28,274 bases of DNA from an uncultured Desulfobacterales bacterium (GTDB lineage: Bacteria > Desulfobacterota > Desulfobacteria > Desulfobacterales > JAFDCJ01), in the NCBI GenBank assembly GCA_945787595.1, contig CALZJV010000107.1, positions 1 through 28,274 of the forward strand, read 5' to 3'. Position 1 is the stretch's first letter. Every line of letters begins with the position of its first letter. A model generated the notes under the pieces. That model did not search any database. It saw nothing but the letters and a program-made list of their open reading frames with translations, and had not been told where the DNA came from. Positions 1 through 7,402 of this stretch are shown here, piece by piece. Position numbers and translations under genes: made by a program.

Positions 1-106
1 AACCGGCAAAACCGGCTCAACGGGCTAACCTGTCTCAAAAATACTCGGTGCTTGGCCCCCTTTCAGGGGGCTCGACAAAGCCGGGCCCTCTGGACCCGGA
101 TCTTTA

Positions 107-577
107 CTACAATTTTTCCCGAATATCATCCAGATGCAGACGTGTGTGCTCATATGCCCAGACGATAAATCCTTCCAATTTCCCGTGTCCGTGAAAGGCG
201 TGGCGACCTTCGCGATCCAGATCTTTTTCCTCCATCCCTTCGACAAGCGCAATCGTATCCCGACGCACAGAGCGGAATTTTGCGAAAAGTTCATCGAGCG
301 ACAGCCCATCCAATTTCCTGGGCTGGGTGAGGTTGAAGCGGTCGACATCAAAATCTTCCGGAGAGCCGGGGCCGCCGGCCAGAATATCTTTAAACAGCCA
401 ATGCATAGAGCCTTCGATGGTGATAAAATGGGCCAGGACTTGCTGCACGGTCCAGCCGGGATCTTCCGGATAAACCATCATCCCGAGCTGCACGGAATTC
501 AGGCCTTTGTATAAGGTGATAATTTCCTCTTCATTTTTTTTCAATTCTGCGATGATGCCATCACGTCTGCTATCCAT
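107..577 (-). CDS. DinB-like four-helix metal-binding protein
   Basis: The 156-residue product looks like the DinB / DfsB / maleylpyruvate-isomerase-like superfamily, small four-helix bundles that bind a divalent metal through three histidines. The sequence shows a suitable triad: H50 in the helix motif VLAHF, and H144 and H148 in the C-terminal EHTRLHLDDI. An N-terminal helix full of Glu and Lys and the segment DPGWTVQQVLAHF (about residues 39-51) are typical of the fold. The ATG is well supported by a strong ribosome-binding site (AAGGAGG, about 582-588). The gene stands alone on the minus strand, with nothing coding between its end and the window edge. Members of this superfamily act as thiol-dependent transferases, hydrolases or stress proteins; the substrate here cannot be told from sequence. 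Family call fairly sure, function unknown. Confidence 0.8.
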   Translation of the reverse strand: MDSRRDGIIAELKKNEEEIITLYKGLNSVQLGMMVYPEDPGWTVQQVLAHFITIEGSMHWLFKDILAGGPGSPEDFDVDRFNLTQPRKLDGLSLDELFAKFRSVRRDTIALVEGMEEKDLDREGRHAFHGHGKLEGFIVWAYEHTRLHLDDIREKL

Positions 578-946
578 GGATTCCTCCTTCCGAGGTTGAT
601 CAAAGAATATTTTTTCACCTTATGCACAAATTTGAGACATGTAAACCGCAGAATAAAAAAAATGACCGGAATACACTGATTTCTTCCACCTTGTTTTCAA
701 ATCTTGCGGTTCCACCAAGCAATTATAGCGATTTCGCAAATATATGGGTGGAGTACTGTTTCGGACATAATTTCTTAAATTCATAAGCTACTGAAATTAA
801 TTGATATATACTGTAATCAATCCCGATGGCATATTCTTTGCTCTATCAGCGGTTACGGCAACACTCAATACTAAACCTAGAGACGAATCTATTAATGGTT
901 TATCCATCGGCCTGCACTGAGGAGGCAGAGAACATTCTTAAGACCG
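578..946. other. AT-rich spacer without a recognisable gene
   Basis: This 369-bp stretch separates the divergent DinB-like gene from a transposase-like remnant. I see no open frame with a ribosome-binding site and no clear tandem array. The DinB-like gene's own promoter must lie at its left end. The composition is AT-rich, like other spacers in the window. Confidence 0.5.
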
Positions 947-1180
947 ATGGTTGGATTCCAGCAACAGCGCTTTCACGGTAGGCCCATTCCTGCAGCAAAG
1001 GATCTTGAGATCCTGTTCCGGTATGAGATATTTAAGAGGCTCAAAGCCAAGGGCAAAATTACTGATGCCGATATCGAAAAACTGCGCATCCGGGACATTC
1101 AGGACCAGGATCGTACTTTCCGCGGGCTAAAATTTGGTAACCCAGAACACTTGAAAGGATATCAGATTTTTTTACCTTGA
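947..1180 (+). pseudogene. Probable decayed IS91-type (Y2) transposase fragment
   Basis: The frame reads a stretch, about residues 16-48, with an acidic-plus-LEILFRYEIFKRLKAKGKI pattern followed by an ITDADIEKL helix. This resembles the part of IS91-family transposases that precedes the conserved W-R-H-S-G block. In this frame the block is absent, but a one-base shift at about 1090 restores a GHSG string at the expected place, so a frameshift is likely. There is no good ribosome-binding site, no catalytic tyrosine pair and no flanking terminal repeat, so only a fragment remains. It lies directly upstream of the toxin-antitoxin pair and of a regulator missing its 5' part, which fits a rearranged, formerly mobile locus. 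The identification is from memory of the family and is tentative; it could be a chance open frame. Confidence 0.35.
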
Positions 1181-1205
1181 CTTAGTCTTACGATTGTAAT
1201 ACAAA
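1177..1205 (+). promoter_or_regulatory. Candidate sigma-70 promoter of the toxin-antitoxin pair
   Basis: TTGACT (1177-1182) is followed after 17 bases by TACAAA (1200-1205), a good -35 and a mediocre -10 (4 of 6). Transcription would begin close to 1212, which is the ATG of the PIN gene. No Shine-Dalgarno sequence precedes that ATG, so a leaderless mRNA is plausible. This rests on inspection only. Confidence 0.35.
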
Positions 1206-1211
1206 TGTCCT

Positions 1212-1712
1212 ATGATTATTTTTGATGCTTCCACACTGATTATCCTCATCAAAATTGATTTACTTGAATTATTCATTTCAGACTATAATAGGAGCCTCGT
1301 TATCCCCAAAAAAGTGGAAACTGAGGTGTGTGTAGAAGGAATGGAAGAGACGCCCCACCTGAAAAACCTGATCCAAGAAGGTCAAATTGAAGTCTTAACG
1401 GCCAAGAGTCCGAGGCAAAAAAGAAAACTGATGGTTGATTTTAATATCGATGAGGGCGAGGCAGAGGCTTTATTGCTTGCTCTTCAGAAGGAGGCTGAAT
1501 TAATTGCAACAGACGATAGAAACGCAATCAGGGCAGCCAAACTGTTGAAAATCGATTTTGTTACGGCAATCGGGTTTTTAATAAGAGCTGCGGAAAAGAA
1601 GCTTATTGAAAGGGATGAGGCGCTCTTTAAGTTGGAAAAGCTGCGCGTTTTTGGCAGATACAGCCTCCCAATCATTGAAAATGCAAAAAATAAGATAAAA
1701 GGTGTAGGTTGA
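1212..1712 (+). CDS. PIN-domain ribonuclease toxin (VapC-like, DUF3368 type)
   Basis: The 166-residue product is a PIN-domain nuclease, expected to cleave RNA with divalent metal bound by a cluster of acidic residues. Visible signatures are D5 in IIFDAST at the N terminus, the mid-domain block DEGEAEAL with E83 and E85 (about 80-87), and D101/D102 in LIATDDRNAI. The length is usual for the DUF3368/COG2405 branch that is paired with UPF0175 antitoxins. The gene comes first and its stop is 3 bases from the start of the antitoxin gene, so the two are almost certainly co-transcribed and probably translationally coupled. No Shine-Dalgarno is seen before the ATG; the promoter candidate just upstream would give a leaderless message. 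All expected acidic residues are present, so the toxin looks intact. Confidence 0.85.
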   Translation: MIIFDASTLIILIKIDLLELFISDYNRSLVIPKKVETEVCVEGMEETPHLKNLIQEGQIEVLTAKSPRQKRKLMVDFNIDEGEAEALLLALQKEAELIATDDRNAIRAAKLLKIDFVTAIGFLIRAAEKKLIERDEALFKLEKLRVFGRYSLPIIENAKNKIKGVG

Positions 1713-1715
1713 AAA

Positions 1716-2015
1716 ATGGCTGGAAAAATGCTGAGCATACGTATCACTGATGATTACTATAATTTTCTGTCTTCTCTGGCAAAAGCAGAACAGGCTGATG
1801 TGTCTAAAAAGGTGAGGGAGCTCGTGGATCTCGGCCGGGTTATGCTGGCAATAGGCAAATACAAAAAATCCGAAGCATCCCTTGAGAAGGCATCCAGGAT
1901 AGCCGGAGTTTCCATATCAAAGATGATGGAAATCTTCAGCGAATACGGCGTGCAGTCGAATCTGGAATATGATGATTACCTAAAAGGGCTTAAAAATCTG
2001 GAAAAACACTGGTAA
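1716..2015 (+). CDS. RHH / UPF0175-type antitoxin
   Basis: The 99-residue protein fits an antitoxin for the preceding PIN toxin. The N terminus (about 5-45; LSIRITDDYYNFLSSLAKAE) has the strand-helix-helix pattern of ribbon-helix-helix DNA-binding proteins. The second half (about 46-85; AIGKYKKSEASLEKASRIAG followed by a short SKMMEIFSEYGV helix) matches the UPF0175/COG2886 pattern, in which a helix-turn-helix-like unit precedes a tail that contacts the toxin. It starts 3 bases after the toxin stop. Antitoxins of this type usually repress their own operon, so an operator near 1177-1215 is expected but not identified. The toxin-first order is the reverse of classical vapBC and is common for this subfamily. 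Family call good, DNA target unknown. Confidence 0.75.
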   Translation: MAGKMLSIRITDDYYNFLSSLAKAEQADVSKKVRELVDLGRVMLAIGKYKKSEASLEKASRIAGVSISKMMEIFSEYGVQSNLEYDDYLKGLKNLEKHW

Positions 2016-2046
2016 GGCCTGAATCTGATTTTCATCTTTTTTCTTC

Positions 2047-3183
2047 TTGATACTTTACATACTTGCGAATCATTGTAGCTTCAACAATCCTCTCAACATG
2101 GATGCGCTGGAGGTTAACATCCGTAATGCCCTGGCTACCATCAAGTTGCGTAAGGAAGTTCAGATCCTTCAGGAAAAATATCTTAAAGAAAATCTTCCTT
2201 ATTTTATCGGCGAAAGCGACACCATCCAGGAAGTCATGCATCTGGTCGACATGGTGGCCAAAAGTCCGGACGCCTCGGTCCTGATTCTCGGCGAAACCGG
2301 AACCGGCAAAGAATTAATTGCCAGCTCCGTGCATTATAAAAGCCCCAATTTCAAGGGGCCCTTTGTTCCGATGAATTGTAGTGCCATCCCGGATAATCTC
2401 ATCGAAAGCGAGCTTTTTGGATATGAAAAAGGCGCGTTTAGCGGTGCAGATCCAGCCGGTAAGAGAGGATTGATCGAAGCGGCGGTCGATGGGACGCTTT
2501 TTCTGGATAAAGTCGGAGACTTATCATTGGCAGCCCAGTCCAAATTGCTTCGCTTCCTAGAAAACGGGGAGTATTACAAGGTGGGGGGAACTCGCAAATA
2601 TCGGATCAAAACCAGGATTGTTGCCGCCACCAACAAAGATTTGGACCAGCTTGTCGAAAAAGAACTTTTTAGGCGTGATCTTTATTTTCGCCTAGCCACG
2701 ATCAAGGTGGCGGTGCCCACCCTTAGCCGGCGCCCGCATGATATTATTCCGATGGCCCTGCACTTTCTGGCCGAATTCAATCGCAAATACGGCAAATCCT
2801 TCACCGGTATTGGCCGGGAAGCGAAACACGCTTTGACGACGCATGTGTGGGAAGGCAATATCCGCGAATTGCGAAATCTGATTGAAAGGGCGGTTCTTTT
2901 AGGCCAGGGAATCGAGATAACACCGCGGGACTTAGGGTTGGATAAACCCGGCCAAACCGCAATCGATTCTCAAGAGGTTGCCAACCCCGATGAGGAAGCT
3001 GGCAACGCCTTTCCAGCCATTACACCCCATGGGTTCAATTTGCCTGCCCTGCATGAATCTTTAGACCGTCATTATTTCCAAAAATCTCTTGAAATGGCTG
3101 AAGGCAATGCCGCCAAAGCCGCCCGACTGCTCAATATGAGCTATTTTGCTTTCCGCCGATACCGCGAAAAGTTAAGGATTTAG
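2047..3183 (+). CDS. Truncated sigma-54-dependent AAA+ regulator, receiver lost
   Basis: This is the AAA+ and DNA-binding part of an NtrC-type activator. Visible are Walker A GETGTGKE (82-89), GAFSGA (129-134, the sigma-54 contact loop), a sensor I-like ATNKD, WEGNIRELRN, and a C-terminal Fis-type helix-turn-helix (about 340-378; AAKAARLLNMSYFAFRRYR). Two things are wrong. First, residues 14-33 (NPLNMDALEVNIRNAL) are what normally follows the conserved Lys-Pro at the end of a receiver domain, but the receiver itself is absent and stop codons lie just upstream in frame. Second, the Walker B motif reads LFLDKVGD, with K155 in place of the catalytic glutamate; nearby motifs (FRRDLYFRL, TLSRRPHDI) also depart from the family. 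Neither the TTG at 2047 nor the ATG at 2098 has a ribosome-binding site. It is probably a non-functional remnant, although it could still bind DNA. Confidence 0.8.
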   Translation: MILYILANHCSFNNPLNMDALEVNIRNALATIKLRKEVQILQEKYLKENLPYFIGESDTIQEVMHLVDMVAKSPDASVLILGETGTGKELIASSVHYKSPNFKGPFVPMNCSAIPDNLIESELFGYEKGAFSGADPAGKRGLIEAAVDGTLFLDKVGDLSLAAQSKLLRFLENGEYYKVGGTRKYRIKTRIVAATNKDLDQLVEKELFRRDLYFRLATIKVAVPTLSRRPHDIIPMALHFLAEFNRKYGKSFTGIGREAKHALTTHVWEGNIRELRNLIERAVLLGQGIEITPRDLGLDKPGQTAIDSQEVANPDEEAGNAFPAITPHGFNLPALHESLDRHYFQKSLEMAEGNAAKAARLLNMSYFAFRRYREKLRI

Positions 3184-3257
3184 ACGTACGAATAAACCCA
3201 CTGATAGGTCTATTTTTCCCAGCCAGAAATCTGCCAGCTGCCTTCAAGAAAGCCCCC

Positions 3258-4481
3258 TTATATTTCCATAACCTCTTGCGGGAATTGTCCCAGTTGCTCC
3301 AAGCCACCCTCAGTCACCACATGGGTGTTTTCAATGCCCACAACGCCCTTACCGGGAAAGATCAGTTTCGGTTCGAGGGCGATGGTCATACCTGCCTGCA
3401 ATTCAAGCTGCTGGCCTGCTGCCAGGAATGGATATTCATCCACCTCCAGCCCGATGCCGTGGCCGACAAAACGGACGCGCTCAGCGCCTATTCCCATGAA
3501 ATAATCTGCATATCCTATTTTTTCGGCTTTTTCGACAGCATGACGATAAATCTCGCCGGATTTAACGCCCGGTTTTGCCAGTTTTTTAATCATCTGCTGA
3601 ACTTCCAGCATGGCGGTGTGAGCCTCCATCAGGTCTTCCGGCAGGGATCCCAGGGAAAAAATACGGGCATGATCGGAGAGGTAACCGTTGTAGGCAAAGA
3701 CATAGTCGACCAGCACCGGTTCATGACGTTGAATGGTCTTGAATCCCGGACCCTGGGCTACTGCCGGACTGGCGCCTGTCCCGCCGGTGGGAGAAGACAG
3801 AAAACTGGGTACGGCACCCGCGGGGCCCGACATCAGGTGCCCATAAAACATTTCACTTCCCCACAGGCGCATCCGGACGATCCCCTGGTGGCCCAGTCGT
3901 CGGGCCTCCGCTTCGATCTTGCCTGCCAGTTCTAGCTCGGTCATCCCCTCGCGGAGCACATGGGGTACAAAACCGGCGACCTGGTCCGATAACTCGGCGG
4001 CGCGGCGCATAAGGCCGATTTCGTATGAGGATTTAACGGCTCGAATCAGGCGAACCGCAGGGGAGATGTCGACGATCTTTGGGTTTTCAAAGATGCCCTG
4101 AAAACTGAAGAACAAATTGGTCGGCAGGACGTCAAGCTCCAACCCCAGGATAGCGGGCAGGCCATGTCCGTTTGCTTTTAAAATATCCGGAATATCTGAG
4201 GGGCGGTCCAGGTGCAGGATTTTATTTATCGATGATTCTGCTTTGGCTCGATCATAGCTTTTGCGCACCATTAGTACTGGATCGCCATTGGCCGGGACGT
4301 AAAGGTGGGCCTGCTGGATGGTGCCGCTGAAATAAAATAAATCGACCCGCTGCAAAATCAATGCACCGTCAATGTTTTCTTTTTTAAGATATTTTTGTAG
4401 TTTAAAGATTCTTTGTTCAAGTTCTGCTTTAGGGGTATTCAAGTTCGTTTGATACACTTTGTAATGATCCTTTGTAGGCAT
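3258..4481 (-). CDS. M24-family metallopeptidase (Xaa-Pro aminopeptidase/dipeptidase type)
   Basis: The 407-residue product has the two-part layout of creatinase-like enzymes: a substrate-gating N-terminal domain (about 1-150) and a pita-bread catalytic domain (about 155-405). The five metal ligands are all in place: D259 (VLVDYVF), D270 (LSDHARIF), H341 (VGHGIGLEVDE), E370 (IALEPKLIFPG) and E384 (VGIENTHVV). Such enzymes use two divalent metals to remove residues next to proline or to split Xaa-Pro dipeptides in the cytoplasm. It is the last gene of the peptide-import operon, 134 bp after oppF, which supports a role in degrading imported peptides. No signal peptide is seen. Unlike three of its upstream neighbours it carries no lesion. 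Exact specificity (aminopeptidase or dipeptidase) is not decided. Confidence 0.88.
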   Translation of the reverse strand: MPTKDHYKVYQTNLNTPKAELEQRIFKLQKYLKKENIDGALILQRVDLFYFSGTIQQAHLYVPANGDPVLMVRKSYDRAKAESSINKILHLDRPSDIPDILKANGHGLPAILGLELDVLPTNLFFSFQGIFENPKIVDISPAVRLIRAVKSSYEIGLMRRAAELSDQVAGFVPHVLREGMTELELAGKIEAEARRLGHQGIVRMRLWGSEMFYGHLMSGPAGAVPSFLSSPTGGTGASPAVAQGPGFKTIQRHEPVLVDYVFAYNGYLSDHARIFSLGSLPEDLMEAHTAMLEVQQMIKKLAKPGVKSGEIYRHAVEKAEKIGYADYFMGIGAERVRFVGHGIGLEVDEYPFLAAGQQLELQAGMTIALEPKLIFPGKGVVGIENTHVVTEGGLEQLGQFPQEVMEI

Positions 4482-4486
4482 TCACG

Positions 4487-4525
4487 GGTTCAAAAGTTCA
4501 GGGATTCAAGGTTCAAAAATCGGGA
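4487..4525. repeat. TTCA tandem array between oppF and the peptidase gene
   Basis: TTCA recurs at 4489, 4497, 4505 and 4512, a period of 7-8 bases, and runs into GGGAATTCC and an AT-rich tract at 4518-4555. The GAATTCCACAA part resembles the end of the core of the element at 7130-7296, so this may be a partial copy of that family. Confidence 0.55.
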
Positions 4526-4615
4526 ATTCCACAAAATTTTTTAATTTTATATATCAAATTGTTATAACGAAAAGCTAAAGTAAAAAATGAATATGACAGG
4601 GTAGAGTTTAGCGTG

Positions 4616-5629
4616 TCAGGAAAAAAATATTGGCTCCCCACTTTCACCTGCCTTCCAACACCGTACAAAATGGTTCTCACCGACCTTTTTAAACTCAGGC
4701 AGGGTGCTGCGGCAGTCGGGTTCATTCAACGGACACTTTTGCCGGAAACTGCACCCGGCAGTCTCAGTCAAACTTTCCGGCATTTCCGCTTCCACCTCAA
4801 TTAATGGATAGTCTTCATCTAGCTCGGCATCGGGTGCAGCTGAAAGCAGCAAATGCGTATACGGGTGAAGCGGATTGTCGAAAAGTTCATCCACCGGTGC
4901 ATATTCCATGATATGGCCCCTGTACATAACCGCTACATCGCTGCACAGATATCCTACCACGTTCAGATCGTGTGAAATAAACAGGTAGCTCAAACCCAGT
5001 TCGTCCTGCAAATCTTTTAAAAGGTTTATGATCTGGGCCTGGATGGAAACATCCAGTGCGGAGACCGGTTCATCACAAATAATCAACGCCGGTTCCACAC
5101 TTAATGCGCGGGCAATGCCGATGCGTTGCCGCTGGCCCCCGCTGAATTCATGGGGATAGCGGTCCATGGTTGCCGGGGACATTCCCACCATTTTCAGCAG
5201 TCGTTCCAGGCGGTTTTTCTGATCCTGACCGGGCTGGATACCTGTCATTCTCAATCCTTCGGCAATGGATTGGCCGACCGTCATCCGGGGATTTAGCGAA
5301 CCATACGGATCCTGAAATATAATCTGAATTTCTTGCCGCAACGGCTTCATTTCTGTTTCAGACAGATGTACCAAATCCTCTCCCTTGAATATGATTCTGC
5401 CTTCATCCGCGTCCATCAATTTGAGGACCAACCGGGCCACCGTGGTTTTGCCGCAACCACTTTCCCCAACCAATCCGAGGGTTTTGCCTTTTTCGATCTG
5501 AAAGGACACATTTTCAACGGCTTTCACCCAGCCGGCAATCCTTTGGAAAAATCCCCTGCGGATCGGAAAGTATTTTTTTAATTCCTCAACGCGGAGGATA
5601 GGGGCGTTATGAGTCTTCATTCGATTCAT
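4616..5629 (-). CDS. oppF: Oligopeptide ABC importer ATPase (OppF/DppF type)
   Basis: The 337-residue ATPase would energise peptide uptake as one half of an OppD-OppF pair under the membrane. Motifs in order: Walker A GESGCGKT (55-62), Q-loop IIFQDPYGSLNP (103-114), signature SGGQRQR (163-169), Walker B LIICDEP (182-188), D-loop SALD, H-loop H220. The C-terminal oligo_HPY region (about 245-330) has four cysteines, C293, C299, C306 and C324, in the spacing known from Opp/Dpp ATPases, some of which bind an iron-sulfur cluster there. The start MNRMKTH could also be the ATG three codons on. The gene is intact and lies between oppD (about 440 bp upstream counted from the restored oppD end) and the M24 peptidase, the spacers being filled with repeats. 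Opp versus Dpp cannot be separated. Confidence 0.9.
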   Translation of the reverse strand: MNRMKTHNAPILRVEELKKYFPIRRGFFQRIAGWVKAVENVSFQIEKGKTLGLVGESGCGKTTVARLVLKLMDADEGRIIFKGEDLVHLSETEMKPLRQEIQIIFQDPYGSLNPRMTVGQSIAEGLRMTGIQPGQDQKNRLERLLKMVGMSPATMDRYPHEFSGGQRQRIGIARALSVEPALIICDEPVSALDVSIQAQIINLLKDLQDELGLSYLFISHDLNVVGYLCSDVAVMYRGHIMEYAPVDELFDNPLHPYTHLLLSAAPDAELDEDYPLIEVEAEMPESLTETAGCSFRQKCPLNEPDCRSTLPEFKKVGENHFVRCWKAGESGEPIFFS

Positions 5630-5710
5630 ATGTTAGTACAAACCTCGATATATCATTAAAAAATGCGCTATTTTTTTGGACAAGCACATGGTGCGAATAA
5701 AACATCACGA

Positions 5711-5828
5711 TGCTTGTTACTGGTTACTGGATACTGGATAAACAAGGTATACTACCAATATTATTTAAAAGATAGAGCAACGCGATTCCGCTTACCAGCA
5801 TCAAGCGGCCGGCATCCAGCATCATGAA
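5711..5828 (+). repeat. Heptad-arm inverted element between oppD and oppF
   Basis: The left arm is four 7-bp words from 5711 (TGCTTGT, TACTGGT, TACTGGA, TACTGGA). The right arm from 5794 is ACCAGCA, TCAAGCG, GCCGGCA, TCCAGCA, TCATGAA, roughly the inverse complement of the left. Between them, about 5760-5790, is ATTATTTAAAAGATAGAG followed by CAACGCGATT, which matches the core seen at 22840-22890 (reverse strand) and at 23040-23070. The rest of the 385-bp spacer (5630-6014) is AT-rich with no gene. Confidence 0.65.
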
Positions 5829-6014
5829 TGTCCAACTGTTATGCAACCCAGCGCCATATAAGGGCTTACCGCGATTTTTTGATGATAGTATGGGTAATCT
5901 GTGGTTTCCAGAACAACATCTTTGGAATGCCGGAGTAGCGGCTTTGAAATAATGTAAATCCCAAACAACAAATCCTAAATAATTTAGTGCTTGTAATTTG
6001 TAATTTATTCAATT

Positions 6015-7079
6015 TTAGTTAATATTCCAATTAGTTAAACTTCTTTCCCATTTTAACCCGACAGCCATATCATGCACCTTCGTCAAACAGCACCGGGCAA
6101 CGCGCCAGGTGTCCGTCACCGTAGTCACACATGTCAGGATATTGTTGCCGGCAGTTATCGATGGCATGCGGACAGCGGGGATGAAAGGGTGCGGACAGCG
6201 GGGATGAAAGGGGCAACCGGGTGGTTTGTAGGCCGGATTGGGAACGGTACCGGCGATGCTGTACAATCTTTTTCCACGTTTGGAGCGATGGGGAACGGAA
6301 GCCAGAAGCGCCTGGGTGTATGGATGACGGGGATTCTCAAAGATCGCAATTTTGGTTCCCTGCTCGGCAATCGTTCCGGCATACATTACGCAGACGCGAT
6401 CTGCGGTTTTTCCAACAACACCCAGATCGTGCGTAATATATAATACCGACATCGAGCGTTTAGTTTGCAGTGATGTAAATAAACGTAAAATCTGGGCTTG
6501 TACCGTCACATCCAGCGCAGTGGTGGGTTCATCGGCAATCACCAAATCCGGGTCACACGCCAGCGCCATGGCGATCATCACTCGCTGGCGCTGCCCGCCG
6601 CTGAGCTGGTGGGGATAGTCGTTGATGCGTTCCTCGGCCGATGGAATGCCCACGTCTTTCAATAACCGGACGCAGCGTGATTCCAATTCATCATTGGCGA
6701 TGCTTTCGTGAACTCTAATGGCTTCCCCAATCTGGTCGCCGATGGTGAACACCGGATTTAGCGAGGTCAAAGGCTCCTGGAATACCATGGCAATTTGGTT
6801 GCCCCGGATTTTCTGCATTTGCGCTTCGTCAAATTTAAGCAGGTTTTGGCCCTTAAACGAAATGCTGCCCGCGACGATTTCTCCGGGAGGTCTGGGAATC
6901 AAACCCAGGATGCTGAGGGCCGTTACGGTTTTGCCACAGCCTGATTCTCCCACCAGGCAAACTGTTTCTTCGCGGCTGACATTGAAACTGACACCATCCA
7001 CCGCCCGTGCCAGCTCATCGTCGCTGCGGAAGTAGACTTTCAGGTCTTTTACCGAGAGCAGGATGTTATTATTGATCAT
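6015..7079 (-). CDS. oppD: Oligopeptide ABC importer ATPase (OppD/DppD type), frameshifted 3' end
   Basis: The partner ATPase of OppF. Motifs: Walker A GESGCGKT (44-51), Q-loop MVFQEPLTSLNP (98-109), signature LSGGQRQR (159-166), Walker B LVIADEP (179-185), H-loop ITHDLGVV (from 215). The oligo_HPY domain begins normally (GCPFHPRCPH, 288-297) and then becomes nonsense. The cause is visible: a perfect 23-bp tandem duplication at 6167-6212. Removing one unit restores the usual tail, with AIDNCRQQYPDMCD and GHLARCPV, ending at a TGA at 6070-6072 and giving 328 residues, the normal family length. As written, the frame runs on to 6015 with a meaningless tail. The nucleotide-binding core is intact, so partial activity is possible, but the C-terminal cysteine cluster is lost. 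The start is ATG at 7079. Confidence 0.88.
   Translation of the reverse strand: MINNNILLSVKDLKVYFRSDDELARAVDGVSFNVSREETVCLVGESGCGKTVTALSILGLIPRPPGEIVAGSISFKGQNLLKFDEAQMQKIRGNQIAMVFQEPLTSLNPVFTIGDQIGEAIRVHESIANDELESRCVRLLKDVGIPSAEERINDYPHQLSGGQRQRVMIAMALACDPDLVIADEPTTALDVTVQAQILRLFTSLQTKRSMSVLYITHDLGVVGKTADRVCVMYAGTIAEQGTKIAIFENPRHPYTQALLASVPHRSKRGKRLYSIAGTVPNPAYKPPGCPFHPRCPHPFIPAVRMPSITAGNNILTCVTTVTDTWRVARCCLTKVHDMAVGLKWERSLTNWNIN
6070..6189 (-). pseudogene. oppD: Displaced C-terminal segment of oppD
   Basis: Read in the frame shifted by the 23-bp duplication, this segment encodes the missing end of OppD: HAIDNCRQQY, then CDYGDGHLARC and a short tail before TGA at 6070-6072. It supplies the remaining cysteines of the oligo_HPY domain. 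The reading frame is otherwise undamaged, so the duplication looks recent. Confidence 0.75.
6167..6212. repeat. 23-bp perfect tandem duplication inside oppD
   Basis: Bases 6167-6189 and 6190-6212 are identical. Because 23 is not a multiple of three, the duplication shifts the frame of oppD. It is a direct observation and is large enough to be unlike ordinary single-base sequencing errors. Confidence 0.95.
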
Positions 7080-7129
7080 AACGTTGCTTATAGAATAAGG
7101 ACAAATTTACCAGTGACCGCAGAGTTAAT

Positions 7130-7296
7130 AATGCCTAAAATGTCAAAAATGTCAAAAATGACTAAAATGAAGGTGTCGCTTCGCTCCGTCTATTTATTTA
7201 AGCAAAATTGAAATATTAGCCTACTTAAAAAGATTAAATAGATAGAATTCCACAATTTTAGGCAATTTAGTCATTTTAAATTTTAGTCATTTCTTT
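7130..7296 (-). repeat. Inverted element with 9-bp arm words between oppC and oppD
   Basis: The left arm has a 9-bp period: TGCCTAAAA, TGTCAAAAA, TGTCAAAAA, TGACTAAAA (7132-7167). The right arm (7256-7291) contains TTTTAGGCA, ATTTAGTCA and TTTTAGTCA, the inverse complement of those words. The core between them is the family core on the minus strand: GTCGCTTCGCTCCGTCTATT near 7174-7193 and TAGAATTCC near 7243-7251. The arm word is quite different from those at other copies. Confidence 0.7.
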
Positions 7297-7299
7297 TCA

Positions 7300-7402
7300 C
7301 TATCTTTCCCTCAGTTTGGGATTCATCACATCTCTCAACCCTTCGCCAAACAGGTTGAAGGACAGCACCACCAACAGGATGGCAAAGCCCGGAACAAACG
7401 TA
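7300..7402 (-). pseudogene. oppC: Displaced C-terminal segment of oppC
   Basis: In the frame one step away from the main oppC frame this segment reads TFVPGFAILLVVLSF, then NLFGEGLRDVMNPKLRER and a TAG at 7300-7302. That is the standard last membrane helix and tail of OppC/DppC permeases. The frame change falls at about 7399-7405 and looks like loss of a single base. Confidence 0.8.

Noticed and set aside
54..102. GC-rich hairpins downstream of the DinB-like gene, possible terminator
   Set aside because: Stems of 5-6 bp exist (GCCCCC/GGGGGC, CCGGG/CCCGG) but no T-run follows on the minus strand, so a terminator is not supported.
3276..3935. Long plus-strand open frame opposite the M24 peptidase gene
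   Set aside because: The minus strand encodes all five metal ligands of M24 peptidases; the plus-strand frame has no recognisable domain and is a shadow.
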